Shown: positions 40,830 through 49,440 of the stretch, piece after piece
How the letters are laid out: every line of letters starts with the position of its first letter
How positions within the stretch are numbered: position 1 is the stretch's first letter
Assembly (NCBI RefSeq): GCF_000239775.1
Contig: NZ_CAFI01000297.1
Location: 1-64,000, forward strand
Direction: 5' to 3'
Length of the DNA: 64,000 nucleotides
Source of the DNA: Bradyrhizobium sp. ORS 375
Lineage (GTDB): Bacteria; Pseudomonadota; Alphaproteobacteria; Rhizobiales; Xanthobacteraceae
Notes under the pieces: model-generated
Database searches by the model: none
What the model saw: only the letters and a program-made list of their open reading frames with translations
Told to the model about the DNA's origin: nothing
Translations under genes and position numbers: made by a program

Positions 40830-41144
40830 CTAGGCGTGTTTGCGTCGCCGCGCCGTATGCCTCCGGACTTCGCTAGGCGAGTACCAAACGACCATGCCGA
40901 ACGTTCCGCGCCATGCGTGACCGGCTGACACCGCGTCCGACTCGGCTTGCCGTAGCGCCTCGCTCGTTTGAATGTCCGCCGACAACAGCCGCAAGCCTTC
41001 CGGCTCATTGGCTAGGGCAGACTCCAAATCCGAGCGGCGAACGTTGCCGTAGCCGTTCGCAATGGCCCAATCGCAGAACGTCTTAGACGCTGCATCCCAC
41101 TTCGCGCGCGCGCGCTCGCAAATCTTGCGGTGTGACAGTCCCAT
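40830..41144 (-). CDS. Small hypothetical protein
   Basis: 104 residues, basic at both ends (GLSHRKICERARAKWDAASK, RRHTARRRKHA). May bind nucleic acid; no family recognised. Confidence 0.55.
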   Translation of the reverse strand: MGLSHRKICERARAKWDAASKTFCDWAIANGYGNVRRSDLESALANEPEGLRLLSADIQTSEALRQAESDAVSAGHAWRGTFGMVVWYSPSEVRRHTARRRKHA

Positions 41145-41149
41145 AGCTT

Positions 41150-41416
41150 TCAGCCTTTCACGCCATGCGCGTAAACGATCGTCAGGTTTCTGCCGTGTCT
41201 GTCTCGAATGCAGACATGAGCGCTGTCACCTTCGAACCACCATGCACCACCCGCACGATCGAACGCCTTCCGCCAGCGATACGGCAAAGCAGCGCGTACC
41301 GCGTCGTTATCGGGACGGTAGGGGACTCCCGCTTCATAGCAGCCGACCAAACCGGCTTGCTTGGCGGGGACGGTGCAGCCTTTGAAGCCTTCGCCATTAA
41401 TCCGGAACGTGATCAT
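41150..41416 (-). CDS. Small hypothetical protein
   Basis: 88 residues (MITFRINGEGFKGCTVPAKQ, FDRAGGAWWFEGDSAHVCIR), beta-rich. ATG 41416 overlaps the preceding stop (ATGA). Not recognised. Confidence 0.6.
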   Translation of the reverse strand: MITFRINGEGFKGCTVPAKQAGLVGCYEAGVPYRPDNDAVRAALPYRWRKAFDRAGGAWWFEGDSAHVCIRDRHGRNLTIVYAHGVKG

Positions 41417-41880
41417 GCGATGCACACCTTTCCGGCCTCCGTGTAGAAGAGATCAACAGACGAGTAGCGGCAAGCGTCGCTCAACTTGTCGCCGATATCG
41501 CCGAGTCCGCGGTCCCAAAAGCCGCAACCGTGGCCGTTGCGCGTGTACCAGTAATCATTTCCAGCGCGGTCCGCGTCATAGTGACCGGACTCGTATGCCG
41601 CTTCTAACAGCGCCTCATTGTCCCGTTGGAACGCGGCGCAATCGCTGATGATATCGGCGAGCGCGTCCGCCGATAGATCGTCAAAGCCGGTATCCCCCGG
41701 AATGGTCCCATCGGCGCAACCGTCCTCTTGAGCCTTGCGGCACTTCTCACTGTGCCATTCGTCCGAGTCGTAAGCGGGGCTTGTCTCAGTGAAAAACATT
41801 GCCTCGATATAGCCGCGCGTGAACTGGTCCAGCTTCTCAAAGGCGCGGTAATCGTCAACGTTCAGGATAAATTCAGGCAT
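41413..41880 (-). CDS. Highly acidic hypothetical protein (possible DNA mimic/antirestriction)
   Basis: 155 residues with about 33 Asp/Glu against about 13 Lys/Arg. Patterns FTRGYIEAMFFTETSPAYDS, DLSADALADIISDCAAFQRD and YWYTRNGHGCGFWDRGLGDI recur in my memory as a phage and plasmid hypothetical family. Strong negative charge over the whole length is a property of DNA-mimic anti-restriction proteins, but no Ard or Ocr motif is seen, so the role is inference only. Confidence 0.6.
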   Translation of the reverse strand: MPEFILNVDDYRAFEKLDQFTRGYIEAMFFTETSPAYDSDEWHSEKCRKAQEDGCADGTIPGDTGFDDLSADALADIISDCAAFQRDNEALLEAAYESGHYDADRAGNDYWYTRNGHGCGFWDRGLGDIGDKLSDACRYSSVDLFYTEAGKVCIA

Positions 41881-41892
41881 CTGCCGCGCTCC

Positions 41893-42312
41893 TCAAATGT
41901 CAGTCTTGGCAATGCGCGCGGCCAATTCGTCACACTCTTGCATGACGCTGGCGCGGTGCTTTTCGATCGCAGCGGCCGTGTGTGCCTTAGCGTCGATTGC
42001 GTTCAGCACGTCCCACATAGCCTTGCTCGCCTGCTCCGAGCGGCGGAAAGCGCCGTCAATCTCAGTGCGGGAAAGCACAGTTCCGAAAATGTCAAAGATC
42101 ACGAAACGGAAGCCACGCTTTGAGTTTTCGAAGTTGAGCGAGTCGCTAGTGACGATCGCGAACAACAGCCCGTTATCGACAACGCGGGCAGAGATGATGC
42201 GCGACTTATGGAAACGGAGCGTTTCCGGATCAACGTAGTGGGTCCGACCCTGCAGGTTGCGTTGCGCGTTCACGGTCGGATTGTGGGAAGCGGTTTCAAA
42301 AAGCTTGATCAT
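41893..42312 (-). CDS. Hypothetical protein
   Basis: 139 residues; beta-rich N-terminal part (SRIISARVVDNGLLFAIVTS, GFRFVIFDIFGTVLSRTEID) and helical end. Not recognised. In the same leftward island. Confidence 0.6.
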   Translation of the reverse strand: MIKLFETASHNPTVNAQRNLQGRTHYVDPETLRFHKSRIISARVVDNGLLFAIVTSDSLNFENSKRGFRFVIFDIFGTVLSRTEIDGAFRRSEQASKAMWDVLNAIDAKAHTAAAIEKHRASVMQECDELAARIAKTDI

Positions 42313-42369
42313 TGTGACTAGTCCTGATTGCGAAACTGATTGGGGGGAAGTCGAGAGGGGAAGGGCTGA

Positions 42370-43092
42370 TCAAACGTCCCATGCGGCGTGAGACGCGAAG
42401 GCGTCCCGAATGTCCGCGCGCTCTTGCCGTGCTCGCCCAATGCTTTCGAGCAAATCAGCAACCGCACCGCGCAACGCTTTGCAGGTAGCCGGACCGAACG
42501 AGCGCATGCGGGGCTTTAGTTCAGCGATCAAGGCGAGGCATTGCTTACGCTCGCCGCTGATCTCGTCTCCGAGATCGTCGAAACGAGCGCGCGCGCTGAT
42601 GACGCGCTGAAAGTCGCGTTGCGCTTCCGCGTAGCGTTCCGCCAATTGGTCCGCCCAAAGCGCGGCCGTGGTTTCATCGTCTGTTGTGTCGAAAGAGACG
42701 ATTGCGGGACCATCGTTGTATGGGTCCGCGATACCAGCAACTAGCAGCGCGCGGCCCTTGCGCGAGGGCATGCGGTACACGACGCCTTGCGCCTTTTCGC
42801 CCATGCCTTCGTCATCAAGAAACCATCCCGTGTGACGAATGGAGCGCGGCGCGATATGTTGCGCGTAGCCGACAAAGCGGAGTCCGTATTGGTCGGGAGT
42901 CTCAATCCAGCGGCAGAAATCCCCGCCGACCTTGAAAGGCGCGCCAATGGTCGCGGCGGGGATGAAAGAGGTATAGCCGACGCAAGAGGTATTGCCCGTT
43001 TCGAGCGCGTAGCGCGCGCGGCTGATAGCCAAACCCGGCTTAATGCCGTTGCCGCGCTGCTTACGGTATTCGTTCAAAAGCTTGCCGTTCAT
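42370..43092 (-). CDS. Hypothetical protein with C-terminal helices
   Basis: 240 residues, the largest of the island. N-terminal half (GLAISRARYALETGNTSCVG, RSIRHTGWFLDDEGMGEKAQ, VVYRMPSRKGRALLVAGIAD) looks like a compact domain; C-terminal half (AERYAEAQRDFQRVISARAR...) is a long helical bundle. It is a familiar hypothetical in rhizobial phages but has no known function. Confidence 0.6.
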   Translation of the reverse strand: MNGKLLNEYRKQRGNGIKPGLAISRARYALETGNTSCVGYTSFIPAATIGAPFKVGGDFCRWIETPDQYGLRFVGYAQHIAPRSIRHTGWFLDDEGMGEKAQGVVYRMPSRKGRALLVAGIADPYNDGPAIVSFDTTDDETTAALWADQLAERYAEAQRDFQRVISARARFDDLGDEISGERKQCLALIAELKPRMRSFGPATCKALRGAVADLLESIGRARQERADIRDAFASHAAWDV

Positions 43093-43106
43093 TGCTCGCG
43101 CTCCTC

Positions 43107-43274
43107 TTAGTTCGAAAGAGCAGCGGCGAGCGCGGCGAGCGCGCGGACTGTGCGACGCTCCGTCTCTGCGGCAATGATCGCGCGGCGGAAGCCTTTGAAC
43201 TCTGTGCGGGTGATGCGGCCTTCCTTGAGCGCGCGGCGATAGAAGGTGATTTGGCTTTCGTTGGGCTGGCGCAT
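43107..43274 (-). CDS. Small basic hypothetical protein
   Basis: 55 residues (MRQPNESQITFYRRALKEGR, TRTEFKGFRRAIIAAETERR). First gene of the leftward island. ATG 43274 has GAGAGGA 9 nt upstream. May be a small regulator; its promoter region carries a 13-bp inverted repeat. Confidence 0.55.
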   Translation of the reverse strand: MRQPNESQITFYRRALKEGRITRTEFKGFRRAIIAAETERRTVRALAALAAALSN

Positions 43275-43301
43275 TGTGGCTTTCCTCTCGTCTTGTCGGC
43301 G

Positions 43302-43349
43302 GACGGTCCGCCGCTGTCCGTCAGTAGCCATACAATGCGGCGGACCGTC
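43302..43349. promoter_or_regulatory. 13-bp inverted repeat operator of the small-gene island
   Basis: GACGGTCCGCCGC (43302-43314) and GCGGCGGACCGTC (43337-43349) are exact reverse complements 22 bp apart, 28-75 bp upstream of ATG 43274. The left copy is itself palindromic (GGCGGAC-G-GTCCGCC, 43298-43312). The sequence differs from the AACGGAT family, so a different regulator is implied. Confidence 0.65.
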
Positions 43350-43701
43350 AAACGGTTTCGACGGCGGAAAAGCGGACGGCGGGGGATGTGACCGGCTTAA
43401 GACCGCTCATTATTGTAGAAGAAAGCGGTTTTTGCGGAATAGCTGCGCTATATCAGTGGCTTAGACGGATTGATCCGAGCCGCGTTGATCGCGCTCGAAT
43501 AGCAGTGCAAGGCGCGCGAATACAGCGTGTAACTCCACGCAACCCATTGATATAACTGCTCTATCTGCGCTGATTGGCGCGGCCGCGGCGCGCTCGCTTG
43601 TGAGGGCATTGCACGCGCTGATTGCAGTGGAAGCGGAACTCAAGAGTTCGAAACAGCATCATTCTTCTGCGCAAGGTCATGTTCCTAGCATGAAGCCACT
43701 G

Positions 43702-43747
43702 TTTGTGCGCTGCACAAAGGCTTTTGGGTCCTTCCGGGGGCCTCCCT
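43702..43747. promoter_or_regulatory. Intergenic signals before the packaging genes (inverted repeat and possible cos-like motif)
   Basis: TTTGTGC (43702-43708) and GCACAAA (43712-43718) form a tight palindrome, followed by GGGTCCTTCCGGGGGCCTCC (43728-43747). From memory, 'gggtccttccggggg' occurs just upstream of terminase small-subunit genes in many prophages and could be part of a cos or pac region. The rest of 43350-43994 shows no convincing gene. Confidence 0.35.
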
Positions 43748-43994
43748 CATGCGGGTGACGCGCGACCACCGGATTTTGGCAGATATAAAATTTCAAAAGT
43801 GGGTTTTTGTTCTCCGAAGGGTTGCAGGAAGGGGTTCCGGGGCACCGCCGATAACATGGAGTTCGCGATATTTGTCCGCGAAAAATGGCGTTTTATCCGT
43901 TTTCTGTCCGTTGAACGTCGAAGGGATGCCGAAACAGCCTCGAAAGAAACAATACGGCGTAAGACCGTATAACTCCCAACGGAGCGTTCCACTC

Positions 43995-44594
43995 ATGATC
44001 GTCATCGGCATCAAGGGCTTCATCGGCGCTGGCAAGTCCACGGCTGCCGATTACCTCGTTGCGCGTCACGGCTTCATCCGTGGCCGGTTCGCGGGAGCGC
44101 TCAAGGAAATGCTCCGCGCTCTGCTGCTCTATCGCGGCTGCGACCGCGTGACGGCCGAGCGCATGATCGACGGGGACCTCAAGGAGGTGCCGTCCGAATG
44201 GCTCAATGGGAAGAGCCCGCGCCACGCCATGGAGGGCCTTGGCGGTCCCTGGGGGCGCGAGTGGATGTCGCCGGACCTCTGGATCGCAACCGAGACCGAC
44301 AAGCTCTGGCACACGCAGCCCTCGCGCGTCGTGTTCGAGGATGTCCGCCATGCGAATGAGGGCGAGGCCATCGACCGGATGGAGGGGCGCGTCATCGAGA
44401 TCACCCGACCCGGCTTGGTGCCCCAAAACCAGCCGACCGAGCGCGCGCAGGCGGGTGTCACGGCGCACGAATACATCGTCAACGAGATCGGTCGGATCAA
44501 TGAGACGTACCGGAAGCTCGACGACCTGGTCCACCGGCTGATCATGAAGCACGACGGCCTGCCCCCGATGCAGATGCAGCCGTTCTGGCCGTGA
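43995..44594 (+). CDS. Phage deoxynucleoside monophosphate kinase
   Basis: 199 residues; phosphorylates dNMPs to dNDPs (T4 gp1-like role). P-loop GFIGAGKSTAADYL (about 8-21), then FIRGRFAGALKEMLRALLL and WIATETDKLW, HPTRVVFEDVRHANE-like middle (FEDVRHANEGEAI) and a C-terminal EYIVNEIGRINETYRKLDD. I chose ATG 43995 because it begins the strand-P-loop unit; the frame is open to 43749. First gene of the rightward late region; one base separates it from the terminase small subunit gene. Confidence 0.85.
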   Translation: MIVIGIKGFIGAGKSTAADYLVARHGFIRGRFAGALKEMLRALLLYRGCDRVTAERMIDGDLKEVPSEWLNGKSPRHAMEGLGGPWGREWMSPDLWIATETDKLWHTQPSRVVFEDVRHANEGEAIDRMEGRVIEITRPGLVPQNQPTERAQAGVTAHEYIVNEIGRINETYRKLDDLVHRLIMKHDGLPPMQMQPFWP

Positions 44595-44595
44595 G

Positions 44596-45168
44596 ATGGG
44601 CAAGGTCGTCAACCGCCAAGAGCTTGCGGACATCTTCGGCTACTCGCTGCCGACGATCTCCGCATGGGTCGAGAACGGAATGCCGGTCAAGTCTCACGGG
44701 GGCAGGGGGAAGCAGTTCGAGTTCGATACTGAAGACGTGCTGAAGTGGCTGCTCGCGCGCGAGCGGGCAGAGCGCAAGGCTCACACCGCCGCCACGCTCA
44801 AGGAAGGCGGCGAGGACATCACGATCGACAAGGCGCGTCTGCGCAGCGAGATCGCGAAAGCCAAGCTGTCCGAGTTGCAGTTGGCGAAAGAGATGGAGCT
44901 TGTCCGTCCGATCGCCATGGTCGCGAAGGTGCTCTCAAATGAGATCGCGAACGCGCGCGCTCGACTGCTCGGCATCCCCTCCAAGATACGGCCTGCAATC
45001 CAACTCGAAGTTGGCGCGCCGGAAGGCACGAAGAAGCTGGTCAATGAGGTTGAGCGCCTGATCCTCGAAGCGCTCACCGAAATCAAATCCTACGCAGACG
45101 AGCCGGTCGAGGAAGAGCCTCACGCTGAGCCGTCGTCAGATCACAACGAGCCGACCGATGACGAGTGA
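44596..45168 (+). CDS. Terminase small subunit (Nu1-like)
   Basis: 190 residues. The N-terminal HTH (NRQELADIFGYSLPTISAWV, then ENGMPVKSHGGRGKQFEFDT) is the Nu1 cos-binding module; the middle is a charged helix (LRSEIAKAKLSELQLAKEME) and the end is acidic. It recognises the phage packaging site and recruits the large subunit, whose gene is next but one. Confidence 0.88.
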   Translation: MGKVVNRQELADIFGYSLPTISAWVENGMPVKSHGGRGKQFEFDTEDVLKWLLARERAERKAHTAATLKEGGEDITIDKARLRSEIAKAKLSELQLAKEMELVRPIAMVAKVLSNEIANARARLLGIPSKIRPAIQLEVGAPEGTKKLVNEVERLILEALTEIKSYADEPVEEEPHAEPSSDHNEPTDDE

Positions 45169-45340
45169 GTTCAAGCCTTCGTGGATGAAATGGCCGCCGA
45201 ATAGCTGCGAAGTTTGCACCGGCTGGGAAAAGCAGGACGACTGGATTGGGGTGTGTCGGCGCGCGGAGTCCATCCATTGCGGCGAGCGCACCGACGCGCG
45301 CCAGCGCTGCTTTGAATACAAGCGCAAGCCGGACGCCTGA
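45158..45340 (+). CDS. Small cysteine-rich protein between terminase genes
   Basis: 60 residues with NSCEVCTGW, IGVCRRAESIHCGER and RQRCF: five cysteines, likely zinc-binding. Overlaps the small subunit gene by 11 nt and the large subunit start by one base (TGATG). Function unknown. Confidence 0.65.
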   Translation: MTSEFKPSWMKWPPNSCEVCTGWEKQDDWIGVCRRAESIHCGERTDARQRCFEYKRKPDA

Positions 45341-47286
45341 TGACCGCAGCCGTTGCCGTTGTCGATGAATTTCATGAGGACAGCGCGTATGAAGCCCGGC
45401 TTCGTGCGCAGGTCCGAGAGATCATCGCGCAGAGCTTCAGTCCGCCGCCGAAGCTGACCGTCTCCGAATGGGCGGACGAATACCGCGTGCTTTCTCCGGA
45501 GGCGTCCTCCGAGCCCGGCAAGTGGTCCACTGCGCGCGTCGAGCCGTCGCGCGGCATCATGGACGCCTTCGCCGATCCCGAGATCGAGATCATCACTTGC
45601 ATGGTCGCGGCTCAGACGGTGAAGACCGAAGTCATCAACAACGTGGCTGGCTTCCACGTCCACCTCGATCCATGCCCGATGCTGATCCTGCAACCGACGT
45701 TGCAGATGGCAGAGGCATACTCGAAGGATCGTCTCGCGCCGATGATCCGGGACACGCCTGCGCTCGCGGCGAAGCTCGGCAACAGCGCGCGGGACTCCGA
45801 AGACACGATCCTCCACAAGAAGTATGCGGGTGGCCATATCACGATGGCGGGTGCGAACTCGCCTGCCTCGCTCGCTTCGCGTCCCATCCGCATCCTGCTC
45901 TGCGACGAAGTCGATCGCTATGAGGCAAGCGCAGGCAAGGAAGGCGATCCCGTCTCGCTGGCAATCGAGCGAACCACGACCTTCTGGAATCGCAAGATCG
46001 CGCTCGTCTCGACGCCCACCATCAAGGGCGCATCGCGCATCGAGTCGTCTTATGAGGAGAGTGATCAGCGCCGCTTCTTCGTGCCCTGCCCGAAGTGCGG
46101 CCATCTGCAACATCTGCGGTGGGCGCAAGTCCGGTGGGACGACAACGATCCCATGTCGGCGCGCTATCATTGCGAGTTCAGCGACTCCGAGACGGGCGAG
46201 CTTTGCGACTACGGATGGAGCGAAGCCGAGCGCCTGAAGGCTATTGCGAAGGGCGTCTGGATCGCGACCCGGCCGGAAGTGAAGGGGCACGCGGGCTTCC
46301 ATCTCAACCGCATCGCGTCGCCGTGGCGGGCGCTTGGGGAGATGGCGCGCGACTTCGTTTTGGTCAAGAAGCATCCCGAGCGGCTGAAGACTTGGGTGAA
46401 TACGCGCCTCGCGGAGACCTGGGAAGAGCGCGGCGAGCGCGCCAACCCCGAGTCGATCTATGCGCGGCGGGAGGAGTATGACGCCTCGGTGATCCTGCCG
46501 GGTAGCGTCGGCTGCGTTACCGCGTCGGTGGACATTCAAGATGATCGCGCTGAGATCGAGTGGTGCGGGTGGGGACAGGACGACGAGTCGTGGTCGCTCG
46601 ACTACAAAGTCTTCTATGGCGCACCCAACTCACCCGGCTTTTGGGAGGTGGTCGATAACGCCTTGATGCGAACGTTCAAGCATCCGGCGGGCGTCGAAAT
46701 GCGTGTAGAAGCGGCCTGCATCGACTCGGGCGGCTCATTCACGCAGCACGTCTACAACTTCGTTCGGCCGCGCATCGCGCGCAGGGTCTACGCGATTAAG
46801 GGTGCCGGTGGACCCGGCCGCCCGATCTGGCCTGTGAAGGGCACCGTCAACAAGGCGAAGAACGTCACCGTCTTCGTGCTCGGTGTCGATCAAGCCAAGG
46901 ACATGCACTACAAGCGCCTCGAAATCAAAGAGCCCGGCCCCGCATACTGCCATTACCCGAAGCTCGAAAACTATGACAAGAAATTCTTCGAGGGGCTGAC
47001 TGCGGAGAAGGCCATTCTAAAGACCGATCGGCGCGGCTTCGTCACCAAAGAATGGCATAAGGTCCATCAGCGCAACGAACCGCTCGATCTGCGCGTCTAC
47101 AACATCGCAGCGCGCCTCTCGCTGGGCATCAACATGGAGCGCCGCTTGATGGCCTTGCGGATGGCAGCGGCGAACGCCATGAACGCGGCCCCCCGGCCGA
47201 CCCAGGCGGCCGAGCAGCCCGTCCAGGCGGCTCCCCAGGCCCTTCCTGGCCGTCGTCGGGTTCGCAGCCGTGGCGTTGAAAGTTAA
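45340..47286 (+). CDS. Terminase large subunit (lambda GpA family)
   Basis: 648 residues. The deviant Walker A (MVAAQTVKTEVINN), LILQPTLQMAEAYSKDRL, ASRPIRILLCDEVDRY (Walker B) and VPCPKCGHLQHLRW are GpA hallmarks; the C-terminal nuclease domain follows (VTASVDIQDDRAEIEW). It cuts at cos and pumps DNA into proheads using ATP. Together with Nu1, B, C, D and E genes this defines a lambda-like head module. Confidence 0.95.
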   Translation: MTAAVAVVDEFHEDSAYEARLRAQVREIIAQSFSPPPKLTVSEWADEYRVLSPEASSEPGKWSTARVEPSRGIMDAFADPEIEIITCMVAAQTVKTEVINNVAGFHVHLDPCPMLILQPTLQMAEAYSKDRLAPMIRDTPALAAKLGNSARDSEDTILHKKYAGGHITMAGANSPASLASRPIRILLCDEVDRYEASAGKEGDPVSLAIERTTTFWNRKIALVSTPTIKGASRIESSYEESDQRRFFVPCPKCGHLQHLRWAQVRWDDNDPMSARYHCEFSDSETGELCDYGWSEAERLKAIAKGVWIATRPEVKGHAGFHLNRIASPWRALGEMARDFVLVKKHPERLKTWVNTRLAETWEERGERANPESIYARREEYDASVILPGSVGCVTASVDIQDDRAEIEWCGWGQDDESWSLDYKVFYGAPNSPGFWEVVDNALMRTFKHPAGVEMRVEAACIDSGGSFTQHVYNFVRPRIARRVYAIKGAGGPGRPIWPVKGTVNKAKNVTVFVLGVDQAKDMHYKRLEIKEPGPAYCHYPKLENYDKKFFEGLTAEKAILKTDRRGFVTKEWHKVHQRNEPLDLRVYNIAARLSLGINMERRLMALRMAAANAMNAAPRPTQAAEQPVQAAPQALPGRRRVRSRGVES

Positions 47287-47301
47287 TCGATGTCCGGCTA
47301 G

Positions 47302-47574
47302 ATGGAACTCATGATGACCGGAGACGATGTTCGCGATGCCCGCGTGAAGCTGGGCGAGATGTGGAAGCCGGGCGGCGATCCGCTGACGGCCCAAGAGCTT
47401 GTCCGCGCGCTCGGTCTCTCCGAGAAGCACGGTGCCGACCATGTCTACAACATGGAAAAGGGCAAGACGGCGGTGTCAGGCACGATCGAAATGCTTCTGC
47501 GCATCTATCTCGCCGGTGGCGTGCCTCCAGATGATGTCGTGATCTTCAGGGACCGCCTGAAGCGAGCGCGCTAA
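47302..47574 (+). CDS. Small HTH-like phage protein
   Basis: 90 residues (LTAQELVRALGLSEKHGADH, VYNMEKGKTAVSGTIEMLLR). Looks like an XRE-type HTH with 'ARLLGL..H..D.V..WE.G...VSG....L' spacing. An HTH gene between terminase and portal is unusual but seen in some prophages. ATG 47302 or 47311. Confidence 0.6.
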   Translation: MELMMTGDDVRDARVKLGEMWKPGGDPLTAQELVRALGLSEKHGADHVYNMEKGKTAVSGTIEMLLRIYLAGGVPPDDVVIFRDRLKRAR

Positions 47575-47626
47575 GGGAGATCGGAACGATCTCTTTCGGC
47601 TGAGCCATGTCCCTTAGCTTCGGGGC

Positions 47627-47833
47627 ATGGCAAAGACCGTCGAAGAGCAGCTTGAAGAGACCCTGAACTCGATCAACTCGGTCGAGAAGAACGGGCAGCG
47701 CTACACGATCAAGGATCGTGAGCTTTGGCGCGCCGATCTGCGGCAGCTCGATCAGCGTGCTCAGCGTCTCGAAAAGCAGGCCGCGCGTGAGAAGCGCGGC
47801 GGCGTTCGTATCCAGCGGGTGATCCCGCTGTGA
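47627..47833 (+). CDS. Head-tail joining protein W-like
   Basis: 68 residues, helical (EEQLEETLNSINSVEKNGQR, ELWRADLRQLDQRAQRLEKQ). Size and position between terminase and portal fit lambda gpW-type joining proteins. The portal GTG start overlaps its stop (GTGA). Confidence 0.65.
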   Translation: MAKTVEEQLEETLNSINSVEKNGQRYTIKDRELWRADLRQLDQRAQRLEKQAAREKRGGVRIQRVIPL

Positions 47834-49440
47834 TCAAGCCCGTCGCACCGACCTTCATGGACCGCTTTCTGGCGGGCGTCGCTCCCAACTTCGCGACGCG
47901 CCGCTACCACGCGCGGCTCTCGCTCAACTACATGGGCCAGTACGCCGGTGCGCGCTCGAACAGGGCGGCGCTGAAGGCGTGGAAGACGCATCCCGGTTCG
48001 GCCGACTCCGACACGCTGGGCGACCTCCCGGCGTTGCGCAGCCGCTCGCGCGATCTCGGGCGCAACAACCCGATCGCCACCGGCGCGAAGCAGACCTCGA
48101 AGAGCAACGTGGTCGGGCCGGGCCTCCGCGTGCGCGCGAAGCTGAACCCCAAGCTTGTCGGCCTCACTCCGGAGGCGGCCGAGTTGTGGGAGCGTAAGGC
48201 CGAGACGCTGTTCGATTTGTGGGCTGCGTCGAAGCTCTGCGACATCACGCTCACGCAGAACTTCTATGAGCTTCAGGGACTCGTTTTCAACACTGTCTTC
48301 GAGTCCGGCGACACGTTCTGCCTGCGTCGCGTTCCGAAGCGCCCCAACGCGATCCTGCCGCTCGCGCTTAATATCATCGAGGCCGACCGCGTCGCCACCC
48401 CGAGCGAGCTTCAGGGCGACTATCTGATCCGCGATGGCGTCAAAATCGACGAAGATGGCGCTCCGGTCAGCTATTTCGTGCTCAATGAGCATCCCGGCGA
48501 GCGCCAGACGTTCACGGTCAACGGCTATCAGGAAATCCCGGCCTTCGGAGCGAAGTCCGGCGAACAGATGGTGCTCCATATCTTCGAGCGCCAGCGCCCC
48601 GGCCTGAACCGTGGCATTCCGCAGCTTGCTCCGGTCATCGAAATCCTGAAGCAGCTCGATCGCTACAGCGAAGCCGAGTTGATGAAGGCTGTAGTGTCGT
48701 CGTTCTTCACCGTCTTCCTGAAGACTGCGGGCGACGACGGCCTGGCCGGGGCGACCCCCGGCTTCCCCGGCATGGGCGCGAACGACGTGACGATGGGGCC
48801 GGGCACCATCGTTGATATAGGCACCGACGAAGACATTCAGACCGCTCAGCCCGCCAACACGGCGAACTTCGATCCGTTCTTTCAATCGGTCGTTCGCCAG
48901 ATCGGCGTTGCGCTCTCGATCCCGTTCGAACTGCTCATGATGCACTTTACGGCGAGCTACAGCGCGTCGAGGGCATCGCTGGAAATGGCCGCGCAGTTCT
49001 TCCGCGACCGTAGGACGTGGCTTGTTCGCAACTTCTGCGCGCCCGTTTACGAGTGGTTCCTGACTGATGCCATCAACGCGGGCCTGATCGACGCTCCCGG
49101 CTTCTTCAACGATCCGGTGAAGCGCGCGGCGTGGCTCGGCGCTCAGTGGATCGGCCCGGCCCGGATCATCCTCGACCCGCTTAAGGAATGGAAGGCCGAG
49201 ACCGAAGCCGTGAACCTGGGCGCTCGCACGATCGAGGCCGTGATCATCGAGCGCGGCGGCGACGACTTCGAGCAGACCACGGCTCAGCGCGCTCGCGAGC
49301 ATACCGCGCGCGCAGCGGCGAAGCTCGAACCCGAAATCCTCGCCCCGTCCGGCATGGGCTCGCAAGTCAAGGAAGACGTGAGCGCAGAGCCGGACGACGA
49401 CGAGCCCTCGAAGCCGAAGAAGCCCGAGAAGAAGCAATGA
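47830..49440 (+). CDS. Portal protein (lambda GpB family)
   Basis: 536 residues, GTG start overlapping the previous stop. FATRRYHARLSLNYMGQYAG, LRSRSRDLGRNNPIATGAKQ, NVVGPGLRVRAKLN, FGAKSGEQMVLHIFERQRPG, LNRGIPQLAPVIEILKQLDR and YSEAELMKAVVSSFFTVFLK are typical of GpB portals. It forms the dodecameric vertex ring. Its end overlaps the protease start (ATGA). Confidence 0.94.
   Translation: MIKPVAPTFMDRFLAGVAPNFATRRYHARLSLNYMGQYAGARSNRAALKAWKTHPGSADSDTLGDLPALRSRSRDLGRNNPIATGAKQTSKSNVVGPGLRVRAKLNPKLVGLTPEAAELWERKAETLFDLWAASKLCDITLTQNFYELQGLVFNTVFESGDTFCLRRVPKRPNAILPLALNIIEADRVATPSELQGDYLIRDGVKIDEDGAPVSYFVLNEHPGERQTFTVNGYQEIPAFGAKSGEQMVLHIFERQRPGLNRGIPQLAPVIEILKQLDRYSEAELMKAVVSSFFTVFLKTAGDDGLAGATPGFPGMGANDVTMGPGTIVDIGTDEDIQTAQPANTANFDPFFQSVVRQIGVALSIPFELLMMHFTASYSASRASLEMAAQFFRDRRTWLVRNFCAPVYEWFLTDAINAGLIDAPGFFNDPVKRAAWLGAQWIGPARIILDPLKEWKAETEAVNLGARTIEAVIIERGGDDFEQTTAQRAREHTARAAAKLEPEILAPSGMGSQVKEDVSAEPDDDEPSKPKKPEKKQ

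Noticed and set aside
43461-43690. Possible small gene on either strand in the gap before the dNMP kinase gene
   Set aside because: The plus-strand reading (ALSALIGAAAARSLVRAL...) has protein-like composition but no ATG, GTG or TTG start between the preceding stop and the interesting part; the minus-strand ORF is Ala/Ser-rich shadow without ribosome-binding site.
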